Shown here in pieces: positions 7,515 through 16,829 of a DNA stretch of 64,000 nt. The translations under genes and the position numbers were made by a program. How positions within the stretch are numbered: position 1 is the first letter of the stretch; the number at the start of each line of letters is the position of its first letter. The stretch is from Streptomyces broussonetiae (GTDB lineage: Bacteria > Actinomycetota > Actinomycetes > Streptomycetales > Streptomycetaceae), in the NCBI RefSeq assembly GCF_009796285.1, contig NZ_CP047020.1, forward strand, positions 8,742,001 to 8,806,000. Reading direction: 5' to 3'. The notes under the pieces were generated by a model. The model was not told the DNA's origin and did not search any database. It was given only the letters and a program-made list of their open reading frames with translations.

Positions 7515-9734
7515 TCAGGCGGGCCGGACGATGCGGTGGATCGCCGACTCCCCGGCGCCGTAGATCGACTCCTCACGGATCGTCGACCCCGGGCCCGGAG
7601 CATGCACCATCATTCCGCCGCCGACGTGCAGTCCCACGTGCCGGTCGTCGTCGAAGAAGAGCACGAGGTCGCCGGGCTCGATACCGGCGAGCGTGACCGG
7701 GGTACCGGCCAGCGCCTGCTCGTGCGCGGCACGCGGGACCGTGACCCCTGCGGCCTTCCAGGCGGCCTGCGTCAGGCTGGAGCAGTCGTACGAGCCCGGC
7801 CCCATCGCCCCCCACACGCACGGCTTTCCGATCTGCGCCCGGGCGAACGCGATGGCCTCGGCGGCGCGCGCGGACCGGGACGACTCGGGGACGGGGGAGG
7901 GGGTGGGAGACGGCGCAGTTTGCGTGGCGTAGGCACCCATGTCGGTGGCAGGGGCCGCGGGCGAGGCGAAGGGGCTGCCGGTGCCGGTGCCGGTGCCGGT
8001 GCCGGTGGCGGTGGCGAGGGGCGCGGGGACGCCGGAGAGCGGGAGGGATCCTGTGCCGACGGCGGGAGCGGCGCTCAGCGGCGGGAAGGAGCCCGTGTCG
8101 ATGAGTGGCGAGGTGCCGCCGGGGTACGGGAACGAGCCGGTGTCGGTGAGGGCGGTGGGGACGGCAGGGGACGGGAGCGGGTGGGAGCCGGTGCCGGGTG
8201 CGGGGGTTGCCGGGTAGGACATCGGGTCGGCGCCGGCGGGTGAGGCGGGGATGGCCGGCGTTGGGAACGCACCGGTGTCGGTGAGGGGTGCGGTGAGCGC
8301 CGGTGAAAGGAAGGCGCCCGTGGTGATGGCCGAGGCGGCGGCGTCCGGCCACATGGTCTCTGGCGGTGCCGCCCCGTCTGCCACCGCCCACTGCGGTTGC
8401 TGCCATGACCCGGTTGCCCGGCCGGGCTGGGCCGTGTCGGGCTGTGCGGGCGCGGGGGACGTGACGTACGAGGGCTGTACGGCCGTTGCGGGTGCGCCGA
8501 GTCGGGCGATGTGCCGGGAGAGGATCTCACTCGCGGCGGCCAGTCGGCGCTGGTTGTTCGCCTTCGAGGTGGCGGGCGTGGAACGGCCGGGTACGGCGGC
8601 GCCGGGCAGGCTCCCGGGTTCCCGGAGCGGCGTGCCCTGGGCGGCGGGTTGCGCGGCGACCGGCAGAGCGGCCGTCTCGAAGGGCCCGGAACCGAACAGT
8701 GTTTCCTGCGTGCCAGGGGTCATGAGGGCTGTCGCCCCCGATGGACCGGGCGCCACCGCCGGTGCCGTCCACTGCGTGGCGGGTGCCATCAAGGCCGTCG
8801 CATCTTGTGTGCCGGGCGCGGTCAGGGCTGCCGCCCCGTGTGCCGCAGGGGGCATGAGGGCTGCCGCGCCCTGCACACCGGGCGTCATCAGGGCCGCCGC
8901 GTCCTGCGCGGCGGGCGCGGTCAGGGGCGTGCCCGCCTGCGCGCGAGAGGACGTCTGGGCCGTAGCGGCGGGCGCACCGGTGCTCGTCAGGGCCGTGGCG
9001 TCCAGTACACCGGCGCTCGTCACACTCGCTGCGCCCTGCTCGCCAGGCGTCATCCAGGTCACCGCTCCCGCCGCGCCGGGCGCCATCAAGGTAGTGGTGC
9101 CCCATGCATCAGGCGCTGTCGACATCGCCGCCAGGTGTGTGCCGAGGCCCGGTGCGGGTGCGTCAGGCGTTCTCGGGTGCGTTGTGCTCGGGGTGCCGGG
9201 CCGGCCGGGGCCGTTGCCCAGGTCGGTCACATGCGGTGCCGCGCCGGGCAGTTCGGGACGGCGCGGCCCCGGCAGTTCCGTGCGGGCGCTGTTCGGGTCG
9301 GTCCGGGGTCCGCTCGAGGAGTCCGAGGCGGTGTCGCCGGCCGTCAGCTCGGCCACCGCGCGGCGGCCGGGGGCTTGTTCCAGCGCCGGAGGTCGCCGGG
9401 CGGCCAGGTCTGTGCCCCAGGTGTCCGGCCCGCCGCCCGCGATCCGGTCCCGGGAGCGCGCCGGGGCCGGCAGGCGGCCGGGGCGCCGGTCGGCGGGCAG
9501 TACGGCGGGGACGATCGGGCCGAGCCTGGCACGGGCCGCCTCGAACCACTGCCGCGTCACCTCGTCGAGCGCGGGATCCGGCTGCCGCCCCGACCGCTTG
9601 GCCAGAGGAACGCCCCGTGAGCGCGTCACCGCCGCCATGGCCCGGGTCGCGTTGTAGTTCCCGGTCTCGTTCTCGGCCCGGTCGTAGAGGGAATCGATCC
9701 GCTGCCGAACCTCGTCGCGGCTCTCCGGCACCAT
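7515..9734 (-). CDS. NlpC/P60 (C40) peptidase with very long low-complexity linker
   Basis: The 739-residue protein ends in an NlpC/P60 domain (about residues 615-739), a peptidoglycan endopeptidase fold. The catalytic Cys651 lies in YDCSSLTQAAW, His699 in HVGLHVG, and the third polar residue His711 in MVHAP. The first ~110 residues form a charged helical segment beginning MVPESRDEVRQRIDSLYDRAE. In between is ~500 residues of Ala/Pro/Thr-rich repetitive sequence. No signal peptide or membrane helix is apparent, so export is unexplained. ATG 9734 is preferred because AAGGAG sits 10 bases upstream; GTG 9743 would be only one base from it. It is convergent with the SDR. Confidence 0.85.
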   Translation of the reverse strand: MVPESRDEVRQRIDSLYDRAENETGNYNATRAMAAVTRSRGVPLAKRSGRQPDPALDEVTRQWFEAARARLGPIVPAVLPADRRPGRLPAPARSRDRIAGGGPDTWGTDLAARRPPALEQAPGRRAVAELTAGDTASDSSSGPRTDPNSARTELPGPRRPELPGAAPHVTDLGNGPGRPGTPSTTHPRTPDAPAPGLGTHLAAMSTAPDAWGTTTLMAPGAAGAVTWMTPGEQGAASVTSAGVLDATALTSTGAPAATAQTSSRAQAGTPLTAPAAQDAAALMTPGVQGAAALMPPAAHGAAALTAPGTQDATALMAPATQWTAPAVAPGPSGATALMTPGTQETLFGSGPFETAALPVAAQPAAQGTPLREPGSLPGAAVPGRSTPATSKANNQRRLAAASEILSRHIARLGAPATAVQPSYVTSPAPAQPDTAQPGRATGSWQQPQWAVADGAAPPETMWPDAAASAITTGAFLSPALTAPLTDTGAFPTPAIPASPAGADPMSYPATPAPGTGSHPLPSPAVPTALTDTGSFPYPGGTSPLIDTGSFPPLSAAPAVGTGSLPLSGVPAPLATATGTGTGTGTGSPFASPAAPATDMGAYATQTAPSPTPSPVPESSRSARAAEAIAFARAQIGKPCVWGAMGPGSYDCSSLTQAAWKAAGVTVPRAAHEQALAGTPVTLAGIEPGDLVLFFDDDRHVGLHVGGGMMVHAPGPGSTIREESIYGAGESAIHRIVRPA

Positions 9735-10043
9735 GGAAGACACGCTCCTTCCTTGCCCCGTAGGGCAGTTGGGCCGATTCGTCCGGCTGAGCCGGGCGGC
9801 CTCGCGTCAACCTAGCCAAGGTGTGTACCTCGTGTGAAGGTTGGAGCGTGGAATGTCCGATACGTAATTGTGATGTTCGCGGTGACCTTCGAGAGGGAAG
9901 TGACGGGAGCCGCTTTTTCCTGTGAGATGGCGCTGATTCAGCGATCCTGTTGAACACGATGCAGCCGCCCTCCGTATGAGGTTGGGGGTCTGCATGCCCG
10001 GGCCTGGACCCGGATCCGGTCCCGCACGACACAGAGGACGACC
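9735..10043. other. Divergent intergenic region, structured leader
   Basis: This region lies between the NlpC gene and the DUF1996 gene. On the minus strand, small hairpins at 9783-9795 (ccggc/gccgg) and 9754-9767 (tgccc/gggca) precede the NlpC ribosome site, the second only a few bases away. I compared it with the ydaO c-di-AMP riboswitch that precedes some actinobacterial wall hydrolases and did not find the conserved core. Confidence 0.35.
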
Positions 10044-11489
10044 TTGGCACGCACCAGCCGCAGACGCGCGACCGGCGCACGGCGCCCGACCGGTACACGA
10101 CGCCCGACCGGTACACGACGCGCGGCCCTCGCGGCCGTCGTCCTGATGCTGGGTGGCACAGCCCTCGTCGTGGCCAACGTCTACGCCTCGGCCGCCGGGC
10201 GCCACGGCACGGGTCGGGCCGCCGCCACCCCGAACGCCACGGACCTGCAGGGCGGCACCGTGCGCGGCAGGAACGGCGCCGGTCAGGGCGGCAACGGGCC
10301 CGTGGTCTCCGACTACGCGGACATCACCTCCGTCGAGCCGAACCTGCCCGGCCCGCCGCAGCAGGCCGGAGCCTCGCGCGGCACCTTCACCTCCGACTGC
10401 GGTGTCAACGCAGGCGGCCTGTTCAACTCCGACAACGTCATCGTCGCGCCCGGCGTCTCCGACGGCGCCCACCACATGCACGACTACGTCGGCAACCAGG
10501 GCAACAACGCCTTCGCCAGTGACGACGACCTGGCGCGGGCGGACACGAGCTGCGTGGACCGGGGCGACAAGTCCTCGTACTACTGGCCCGTGCTGCGCCT
10601 GCAGAACGGCACACAAGAACGCGACGCGCGATCCCCCGGTGGCGGCACGGAGGGCAACGCCGGCCGGATCGTCACACCCGAGCAGGTCACGCTGACCTTC
10701 GTGGGAAACCCGCGCGGCAGGGTCACGGCCATGCCCTGGATGCTGCGCATCGTCACGGGCGACGCCAAGGCCCTCGTCAACGGCCCCGGCAACGCCAACG
10801 CGTCCTGGAGCTGCACCGGTTACGAGGACCGGCAGCTGACGGACAAGTACCCGCTGTGCCCGCCGGGCAGCGACGTCGTGCGCACCTTCCGGTTCCCGAG
10901 CTGCTGGGACGGCCGCAACACCGACAGCGCCGACCACCGTACCCATGTGGTCTTCACGGCCCCCGACGGCTCCTGCCCGGCGGGCTTTCGTGCCATCCCG
11001 CAGCTGGTGCAGCGCGTCGTCTACGGCGTCCGGGCACCCAGTCTCGAGGACGGCGGCCGTACCGTCCCGCTCTTCGCGATCGACTCCTTCCCCGACGAGC
11101 TGCACAAACCCGTCACCGACCACGGCGACTTCATCAACCTCTTCGACGAGGATCTGATGCGCGAGATGGTCGACTGCATCAACTCCGGCCGTGTCTGCAC
11201 CCCCGGCCGCGACGGCACCGGCACGGCACCCGCGCCGACGGCTACCCACGGCGGGACAACGGAAACCGGGGCGACGACCTCCCCCGCCCCGTCCCCGTCC
11301 CCGTCCGCCCCGACCTCGACCCCCCTCGCCGGGCACCTCCCGCCCACCGCTGCACCGCCCCAACCCCTTGCGGTGCAAGGGGATGTGGCGCAGACCGGCG
11401 TCGCCCACCTGTGGCCCTCGGCCGTGGGCACGCTGCTCGCCGTGGCCGGCCTGATCATGTTCCTGCGGGCCGCGCGCTCGCGCCACTGA
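10044..11489 (+). CDS. Secreted DUF1996 protein with sorting-signal-like C-terminus
   Basis: The 481-residue protein starts at TTG 10044 (AGAGGA upstream). A very basic N-terminus with near-repeats of TGTRRP is followed by a hydrophobic signal or anchor helix (about 27-48). The DUF1996 domain (about 95-390) shows HHMHDYVGNQGNN, SYYWPVLRL and LPSCWDG-like FPSCWDGRNTDSADHRTH. DUF1996 occurs in secreted actinobacterial and fungal proteins of unknown activity. A Pro/Ser/Thr-rich wall-spanning stretch then leads to VAQTG, a hydrophobic helix and RAARSRH. This is the layout of a sortase substrate, and VAQTG is one residue from the LAXTG motif of Streptomyces class E sortases. The protein is likely displayed on the wall. 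Confidence 0.85.
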   Translation: MARTSRRRATGARRPTGTRRPTGTRRAALAAVVLMLGGTALVVANVYASAAGRHGTGRAAATPNATDLQGGTVRGRNGAGQGGNGPVVSDYADITSVEPNLPGPPQQAGASRGTFTSDCGVNAGGLFNSDNVIVAPGVSDGAHHMHDYVGNQGNNAFASDDDLARADTSCVDRGDKSSYYWPVLRLQNGTQERDARSPGGGTEGNAGRIVTPEQVTLTFVGNPRGRVTAMPWMLRIVTGDAKALVNGPGNANASWSCTGYEDRQLTDKYPLCPPGSDVVRTFRFPSCWDGRNTDSADHRTHVVFTAPDGSCPAGFRAIPQLVQRVVYGVRAPSLEDGGRTVPLFAIDSFPDELHKPVTDHGDFINLFDEDLMREMVDCINSGRVCTPGRDGTGTAPAPTATHGGTTETGATTSPAPSPSPSAPTSTPLAGHLPPTAAPPQPLAVQGDVAQTGVAHLWPSAVGTLLAVAGLIMFLRAARSRH

Positions 11490-11523
11490 CCACGCACCGG
11501 CCAGGGGACGCGTGTGCCCTTCC

Positions 11524-12237
11524 TCAGGTCAACTCCATGGTCTGCTTGGCCAGTTCGTAGGCGGGCCGCATCGCCTCGTGCTCCTCGGTGTCCATGCCGC
11601 CGAGGTGCAGGACGACCGGCCCGTCGGGCGTGCCGACCGCGAGGGCGGTCTCCGTCTTGGTCTCCCCCAGGAGCTTGCTGGTGTAGAGGTACTCCACCTC
11701 CACGCCGGCAAGGCCGCCGCCGGTCTTGACGGAGCGGTACTTCGCCTTGCTCGTGCCGTCCTCGGCGGCGACGAACTGCCGGAGCACCGTGCCCGCGTCG
11801 GTGTTCGCGTCCTTGCCGGTCCACACGCGCAGGAAGCCGATGTTGCCGGCCGGTTTGGCGTCGATCTCGCAGGCGGCGGTGACCGGCCCCTGGCGCAGCA
11901 GGCTGTCGGCGAGCGCAGCGGTCGGATCGCTGTCGGATCCCTTCGACGCCCTCGACAACTCCGCCTCGGCGGCGATCCCCTTGGCCTTCCAGCGCTCGGC
12001 GACGGCGAAACGCACGGGCAGGGCGCAGAGCGAACCGGCCGCGCCGATCGTGCCGCCGCTCGCCGCGGCCCCCTTGCCCGCCCCGGACCCTCCGTCCGCC
12101 GTGCCCTTCGCGGACGCCGACGCGCCCGCCGCCTTATTCCCGCCACCGTCCGCCGACTCCGCGCACCCGCCGAGCACCGCCGCCAGCGCCACCGCGACGA
12201 CCACTCCGCCGCCCATGGCTCCCAGCCTGACCTGCAC
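11524..12237 (-). CDS. Secreted lipoprotein of unknown function
   Basis: The start is GTG 12237, with GGGGAG six bases upstream; longer readings begin in arginine-rich sequence that looks non-coding. The 237-residue product has a lipoprotein signal with lipobox VLGGC (Cys25), a Gly/Ser/Ala linker (about 26-65), and a globular domain with two further cysteines, conserved-looking VRFAVAERWKAKGI and a VWTGKDANTDAGTVLRQFVAAE stretch. This resembles small Streptomyces lipoproteins of unassigned role. It is divergent from the flavodoxin-like gene and convergent with the DUF1996 gene. Confidence 0.8.
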   Translation of the reverse strand: MQVRLGAMGGGVVVAVALAAVLGGCAESADGGGNKAAGASASAKGTADGGSGAGKGAAASGGTIGAAGSLCALPVRFAVAERWKAKGIAAEAELSRASKGSDSDPTAALADSLLRQGPVTAACEIDAKPAGNIGFLRVWTGKDANTDAGTVLRQFVAAEDGTSKAKYRSVKTGGGLAGVEVEYLYTSKLLGETKTETALAVGTPDGPVVLHLGGMDTEEHEAMRPAYELAKQTMELT

Positions 12238-12377
12238 TGTTGTCTCCCCTCCCGGAGAGGGGCGCAACTGTAGCCGAGAGCACCGACGGCGACGAGCGCA
12301 TATGCTCCGCCCGCCGTGCCGCCCGCGATGTGCCCGCCGTTTGCGAGGGGCCGAGACCACACGGCAGGGTGCGGGGT

Positions 12378-12836
12378 GTGCCTACCTTGCTGATCGTCCA
12401 TCACACCCCCTCGCCCAACTGCCAGACGCTGTTCGAGGCCGTCGTCTCGGGCGCGACGACACCGGAGATCGAGGGTGTCCGCGTCGTCCGGCGGGCCGCC
12501 CTCGCGGCCACCGCCTCCGACGTCCTGGAAGCCGACGGCTATCTGCTCGGCACCCCGGCGAACCTCGGCTACATGTCCGGTGCGCTGAAGCACTTCTTCG
12601 ACCAGATCTACTACCCCTGCCTCGATGCGACCCGGGGCCGGCCGTTCGGCTACTACGTCCACGGGGGCAACGACGTCACCGGCGCCGTCCGCGCCATCGA
12701 GGCCGTCACCACCGGCCTGGGCTGGCGCCGGGCCGCCGAGCCGGTGACCGTCACCGGCGAGCCCGGCAAGGCCGACACCGAGGCGTGCTGGGAGCTGGGC
12801 GCCACGGTCGCGGCGGGCCTGATGCCCGGCGCGTGA
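12378..12836 (+). CDS. Flavodoxin/NADPH-dependent FMN reductase-like protein
   Basis: The 152-residue product begins VPTLLIVHHTPSPNCQTLFEAV, where HTPSPNCQT fits the phosphate-binding loop of flavodoxin-like proteins. GYLLGTPANLGYMSGALKHFFDQIYY (about 56-81) is typical of small NAD(P)H-dependent FMN reductases. It probably binds FMN and reduces an unknown acceptor in the cytoplasm. GTG 12378 is chosen because the upstream in-frame residues are arginine-rich and unlike the family. Its Shine-Dalgarno is weak. No partner gene is adjacent. Confidence 0.75.
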   Translation: MPTLLIVHHTPSPNCQTLFEAVVSGATTPEIEGVRVVRRAALAATASDVLEADGYLLGTPANLGYMSGALKHFFDQIYYPCLDATRGRPFGYYVHGGNDVTGAVRAIEAVTTGLGWRRAAEPVTVTGEPGKADTEACWELGATVAAGLMPGA

Positions 12837-13362
12837 GGGCCCGGCGGTACGACGCCCGTGTCACCGGTCCGCCGCCGCCGGGCAGCCCCACCGGCAGGCG
12901 GCGGCCTCGCGGCGATGCCGCCCGGGCGGTGGCCTCGTGGTGGTGCTGCCCGGGCGCGGCTCGGTCGCCGGCACGGCGCGGGCCACCGCCCGGGCCGGTT
13001 CCCGGTCCTCGAGGTCACCACAGCCGGCGGCCGTGTCCCTCTCTCGGTGACCCCTCGGCGACAAGCCCCACCGTGGCCACCGGCCGTTCGGGTGACGTCG
13101 TCACGGCGCGCCTCCCCCGAGGCGGGGCGGGGCGGGTCGGAGGGGGCGGGCACGGCGATTGCGCGCGGGCCGGCCGCGCCCGGGCCCCGGCTCAGGCGGG
13201 CGGCAGCGCCCCAGCGGGCACCCCGTATCCGGGCCGATGAAGGTGCGAGCCCGGTGCCCCTGGCCGACCATGAGAGGCAGGGCCGCGTGCTGCCGGCACG
13301 GACGCAACCCGTCCCCCGTCGTACGCCGGCTGCCGTAAGACGTCGAAGCGAGGGAGTCTCGG
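12837..13362. other. Gene-free stretch of about 525 bp
   Basis: No frame on either strand carries a recognisable domain, signal peptide or start with a good ribosome site. The last ~50 bases hold the GGGAG leader of the following gene. I see no clear repeat or hairpin beyond general GC-richness. Confidence 0.4.
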
Positions 13363-15525
13363 ATGCGAGCGGACGGCCACGCACCCGGACGGCCCGTGCC
13401 GGACGGTCAGGAGGCCAGGGACGTGCTGCGCGGCTGCGCGCGGGACGTGGTCGACATCGCAGAGGGCATCCGTGCCGTGTCCGCGCGCACCAGCACCGCG
13501 TTGTTCGCGCCGGCCCTGATCGCCTCCGTACGCCACCGTCCCCGCACCGGACTCGCCGCTCAGTGGGCGCTGCTGCGGGCCCTGACGAACAAGCAGGGAC
13601 TCGGTGGCTCGGCCCGCACGGCCCCCAAGGGCGTGCGGCGGGTGCTCGGCGCGGCCGGTGAGGTGCTGGGCCGTGAAAGCCTCGCCGCGCTGGTAGCGGT
13701 CACCTCGCTGCGGCTGAGGATCGCTGCCGTACTGGCCGACCACCCCGAGTTCGGGCGCGATCCGGGCATGCGGCGGCTGCTGGAGGCCGTCACCGCCGAC
13801 CGCGACCCGCAGGCCGTACGGGCCCTGCGCGCGCTGTTCCGGGACCGGAGTGCCCAGCGAGCCCTGTCCGGGCTCGCGCCACTGATGTCCGAACTCCTCG
13901 CCATACGCACCCTGTTGGACGAGGATCCGGACAAGGGCGGGACCGGCTGGGCGCTCACCGCCGGCCGCGGCCCGTCCGCCGACCCGCCGCACGGCACCGT
14001 CCGCCCCGCCGGCCCGGGCAAGGGCGAGGGCGTCGCCGAGGCCGTCGACCTGTGCGGCCAGGAGCGGCAGATCATAGCGACGGAAGGCTCCCTGCTCGGG
14101 TACCTGCGCAACATCGAGGTGCTCTCCACCGACGGACGGATCCTCGTGCAGAACGTGCGCGGACCCGACGGCGTGGTCCGTTACGTCGTCCAGGCGCCGG
14201 GCATGGCACCGGGCCGCCCCCGCAGTGACTCCCCGCAGGACTTCGTCGGAGCCTGGCGCAACCTGTTCACGACCGACTCGCTCTACACCCGCTCCATCAA
14301 GCTCGCCCTGCAGGACTACGGCATCCCTCGCGGCGCCCACCTCGCGCTCATCGGGCACGGCGAGGGCGGGATCGCGCTGTTGAACCTCGCCCAGGACCAG
14401 GAGTTCTGCCGTACGTACAAGGTCACGCACGTCGTCGCCGTCGGCTCCCCGACCGGCAGCCAGAAGACCGCCGACCCGCGCACCTGGGTCGCCACGATCA
14501 CCAACCGGCACGACATCGTCCCCGTCCTCGACGGCCGCGCAGCGGGCTCGGCATCCACCCCGCACCCGAACCGGTACGAGGTCGACTACGTGGAGCCCAC
14601 CCCCGAGTTCCCGCTCTGCCACATGCTCCGCGCCTACATCGAGCACCTGCGTACGGTGATCCCCGAGGCCCGCGAGGGCCTCGACGAGGCGCTCAGGCCC
14701 TACCGGGGCCCCATCGTGCGCACCCGGGCCTACCGGCTGAAGGACCGCGCCCATCCACCCGAGGGCTACCCCTTCCTCGCCCTGCCCACCACCACGATCC
14801 CCACCACGGCCGGGCCCGTCGACGTGCCGGTGCGCTACTACGACTCCTCCGCCGCCCACCTGTGCTATCCCGTCTCCGTCGACGCGGCACGCGCTCTGCT
14901 GCCCGACGCCACCTGGCTGACCCCGAGCCGGCTGGGGCGGCGCGCGCTCGCGGTGCTGTCGCTGTACGAACACCGCTGCACCACGATCGGCCCGTACACC
15001 GAGATCGGCCTGTCCGTCCTGGTGGACGACCTGTGGCGGCCCCGCCCGTACGACGTCGTCGCGGACCTGCTGCGCCGGGTGGACCTGCGCCGTACCGGCC
15101 GTTACGTCCTCTGCCTCGCCGTCACCAGCGAGGAGGCCCGGGTGGTCGCCCGGGAGATCTGGGGCCAGCCGGTGATGCGGATGAGTGCCGAGGCTGATCT
15201 GATGGGCCGGGAGATCGGAGTGCGCTCGCGGAACCTGGGCATCACCGTCGAGGGCCGGCTGGGCCCGGGCGGGCGGTGTCCGGAGGCCGACTGGATCCTC
15301 TACGGCCGCCGGGGCGAGAGCACCGTACGCACCCTGGTCCGCGCCCACGGCAGGCTGCGGCTGCACCCCGGCACCGGGGTCCGGCTGCGACTGGACACCG
15401 CGGCGGCCGAGCCCCTCGCCGGTCAGCTGCGCCGGCTCGGCCTCGACGCGACCCGGCCCCTGTTCGCGCTCACCTGCCCCCAGTTCATGCTCCATCGCAG
15501 TGCCGGCGCCGTCCTGCCCCGCTGA
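13363..15525 (+). CDS. Alpha/beta-hydrolase-like / acetoacetate-decarboxylase-fold fusion, catalytic residues lost
   Basis: The 720-residue protein has three parts. Residues 1-200 are helical with no known motif. Residues about 230-450 resemble actinobacterial alpha/beta hydrolases: the nucleophile elbow is GHGEGG (331-336), so the usual Ser of GHSQGG is Gly333, while a later NRHDIVPVLDG acid-loop-like stretch is kept. Residues about 490-720 resemble the acetoacetate decarboxylase fold: GPYTEIGLSVLVDD, then AREIWGQPVM where the family has a P-K-K; Val604-Met605 replace the two lysines. Both sites therefore look inactive. ATG 13363 has GGGAG six bases upstream. No signal peptide. A small helical gene follows 39 bp downstream and may be co-transcribed. 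A binding or scaffold role is inference. Confidence 0.75.
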   Translation: MRADGHAPGRPVPDGQEARDVLRGCARDVVDIAEGIRAVSARTSTALFAPALIASVRHRPRTGLAAQWALLRALTNKQGLGGSARTAPKGVRRVLGAAGEVLGRESLAALVAVTSLRLRIAAVLADHPEFGRDPGMRRLLEAVTADRDPQAVRALRALFRDRSAQRALSGLAPLMSELLAIRTLLDEDPDKGGTGWALTAGRGPSADPPHGTVRPAGPGKGEGVAEAVDLCGQERQIIATEGSLLGYLRNIEVLSTDGRILVQNVRGPDGVVRYVVQAPGMAPGRPRSDSPQDFVGAWRNLFTTDSLYTRSIKLALQDYGIPRGAHLALIGHGEGGIALLNLAQDQEFCRTYKVTHVVAVGSPTGSQKTADPRTWVATITNRHDIVPVLDGRAAGSASTPHPNRYEVDYVEPTPEFPLCHMLRAYIEHLRTVIPEAREGLDEALRPYRGPIVRTRAYRLKDRAHPPEGYPFLALPTTTIPTTAGPVDVPVRYYDSSAAHLCYPVSVDAARALLPDATWLTPSRLGRRALAVLSLYEHRCTTIGPYTEIGLSVLVDDLWRPRPYDVVADLLRRVDLRRTGRYVLCLAVTSEEARVVAREIWGQPVMRMSAEADLMGREIGVRSRNLGITVEGRLGPGGRCPEADWILYGRRGESTVRTLVRAHGRLRLHPGTGVRLRLDTAAAEPLAGQLRRLGLDATRPLFALTCPQFMLHRSAGAVLPR

Positions 15526-15564
15526 CGTCCCGTCCGTCCCAGCCCAAGCCGAGTGGGAGCCGCC

Positions 15565-15822
15565 ATGGTGACCGAGTCCCTCCGAGCAACCACGGCCACG
15601 GCCGGTCAACTCCTCGTCCACGCCGAGGCGTTGCGTGCCGACGCCGACCTCATGGACGGCTACGCCCGCCGCCTGACCGCCACGGCCGCCACCCTCGGCA
15701 CCTGCCCGGCGGCACCCGACTGGACCCGCCCCACCCTGTACCGACAGGCCGCCGCCTGCACCACGGCGGCCCGGCAACTGCGCACAGCGGCCGCGGCGTT
15801 GCTGGCACACGCCCGCGCCTGA
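15565..15822 (+). CDS. Small Ala-rich helical protein
   Basis: The 85-residue protein is predicted as two long helices separated by CPAAPDWTRPTLY. Length and helical-hairpin shape recall WXG100-type proteins, but there is no WXG motif, so I do not assign it. ATG 15565 has GGGAG five bases upstream; GTG 15553 is a poorer alternative. It follows the hydrolase/ADC-fold fusion on the same strand and may be its partner. Confidence 0.6.
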   Translation: MVTESLRATTATAGQLLVHAEALRADADLMDGYARRLTATAATLGTCPAAPDWTRPTLYRQAAACTTAARQLRTAAAALLAHARA

Positions 15823-16221
15823 CGCCGCCCACCGGCTGCCTCCTTGCCGTCACCGGCCGCTTTGTGCACGCCCCACGCCGCGCGCCCAGGTGGCCGTCAC
15901 CGGACCGGGGCTGGTCACCCCCGGTGGGCATTGTCCGGAGGCCGCCCGGCCCTGTGGGCGTGCCTGACCGCCAAGGTGTTGGCCGCCACCGCCCGACCCC
16001 GCCCTGGCCGGGCTGGCTGTCGCCTTCTTCTGTCAGGTGCCCCGGTTCGCCTGCCGTCTGCACTTCGGCGGCCGGAGCACCGTGCTCGACCTCACCGCCG
16101 TCGACCGCAGCCCGCTCCTGCGCAATGACGTTCACGTCCTCGCGTCACGTGACCGGATCGGTCGGCTCCGCCTGCTCCGCGGCCGGTTCGCGCCCTGTCC
16201 GCGGTGGCCGGCGCCCGGACC
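15823..16221. other. Gene-poor stretch of about 400 bp
   Basis: A plus-strand GTG frame from 16037 (VPRFACRLHFGGRSTVLDLT...) looks mildly protein-like but overlaps the end of the GNAT gene and has no ribosome site. I see nothing else supportable; it could be decayed coding sequence. Confidence 0.35.
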
Positions 16222-16767
16222 TCAACGCACCCGTTCCGCCGCCCGGGTGAAGTGCCGCCGGGATGCGGCGGCATCGTGAGCCGCCCCGCCGCCGGCCGGG
16301 GCCTGCTCGGTGAGCGGCCGTACGAACAGAGTGACCGTGGCCTGCTCGGTGAAGCCGTTGCGGCGCATCAGCTCGGCCGAGGCGGTGTTGCGCCGCTCCA
16401 CGTCCGTCACCACGCACACCGCACCCGCCGCCGCGAGCCGCGCACAGCACTCCTTCACCAGCCGTGAGGCGACCCCGCGCCCCTGGAAGTCCGGGTCCAC
16501 GGCGATCCACTCCGGATAGCCCCAGTCGGCCCGCTGTTCGAAGGAGAGCGACCCGAGCACGAACCCGGCCACCCGGTCGCCGTCCAGCATCACCAGGCAG
16601 GCGGAGTCCGGCGCGTCCAGGTCCCCCGCGACGGCCGACAGCGACCAGCCGGTGTAGGGCATGGCGTCGGTGTCGTAGACCCGGTGGCCGAGGTCGAGGA
16701 CGGCGGCGAGATGCTCCAAGCCGAGCGGTCGCAGGGCCGGCTCGGAGGAGGGTGGGGCGTCCGCCAC
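16222..16767 (-). CDS. GNAT-family N-acetyltransferase
   Basis: The 181-residue protein carries a GNAT fold: WIAVDPDFQGRGVASRLV contains the acetyl-CoA pyrophosphate loop (Q-G-R-G-V-A), followed by a helix rich in Cys/Ala and a C-terminal NTASAELMRRNGFTEQ. The acceptor is unknown. GTG 16767 is chosen because GAAGGGAG lies five bases upstream. In-frame sequence further upstream belongs to a decayed methyltransferase, not to this gene; the two now run together without an intervening stop. Confidence 0.85.
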   Translation of the reverse strand: MADAPPSSEPALRPLGLEHLAAVLDLGHRVYDTDAMPYTGWSLSAVAGDLDAPDSACLVMLDGDRVAGFVLGSLSFEQRADWGYPEWIAVDPDFQGRGVASRLVKECCARLAAAGAVCVVTDVERRNTASAELMRRNGFTEQATVTLFVRPLTEQAPAGGGAAHDAAASRRHFTRAAERVR

Positions 16768-16829
16768 GGGCACTCCCTTCGGTGCGGCATCTCGCAGCAT
16801 ATGTCCGAGGTATGGGGTTGGCGCGGCAG

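Noticed and set aside
9735..9960. Possible ydaO c-di-AMP riboswitch before the NlpC gene
   Set aside because: Hairpins are present, but the conserved riboswitch core was not found.
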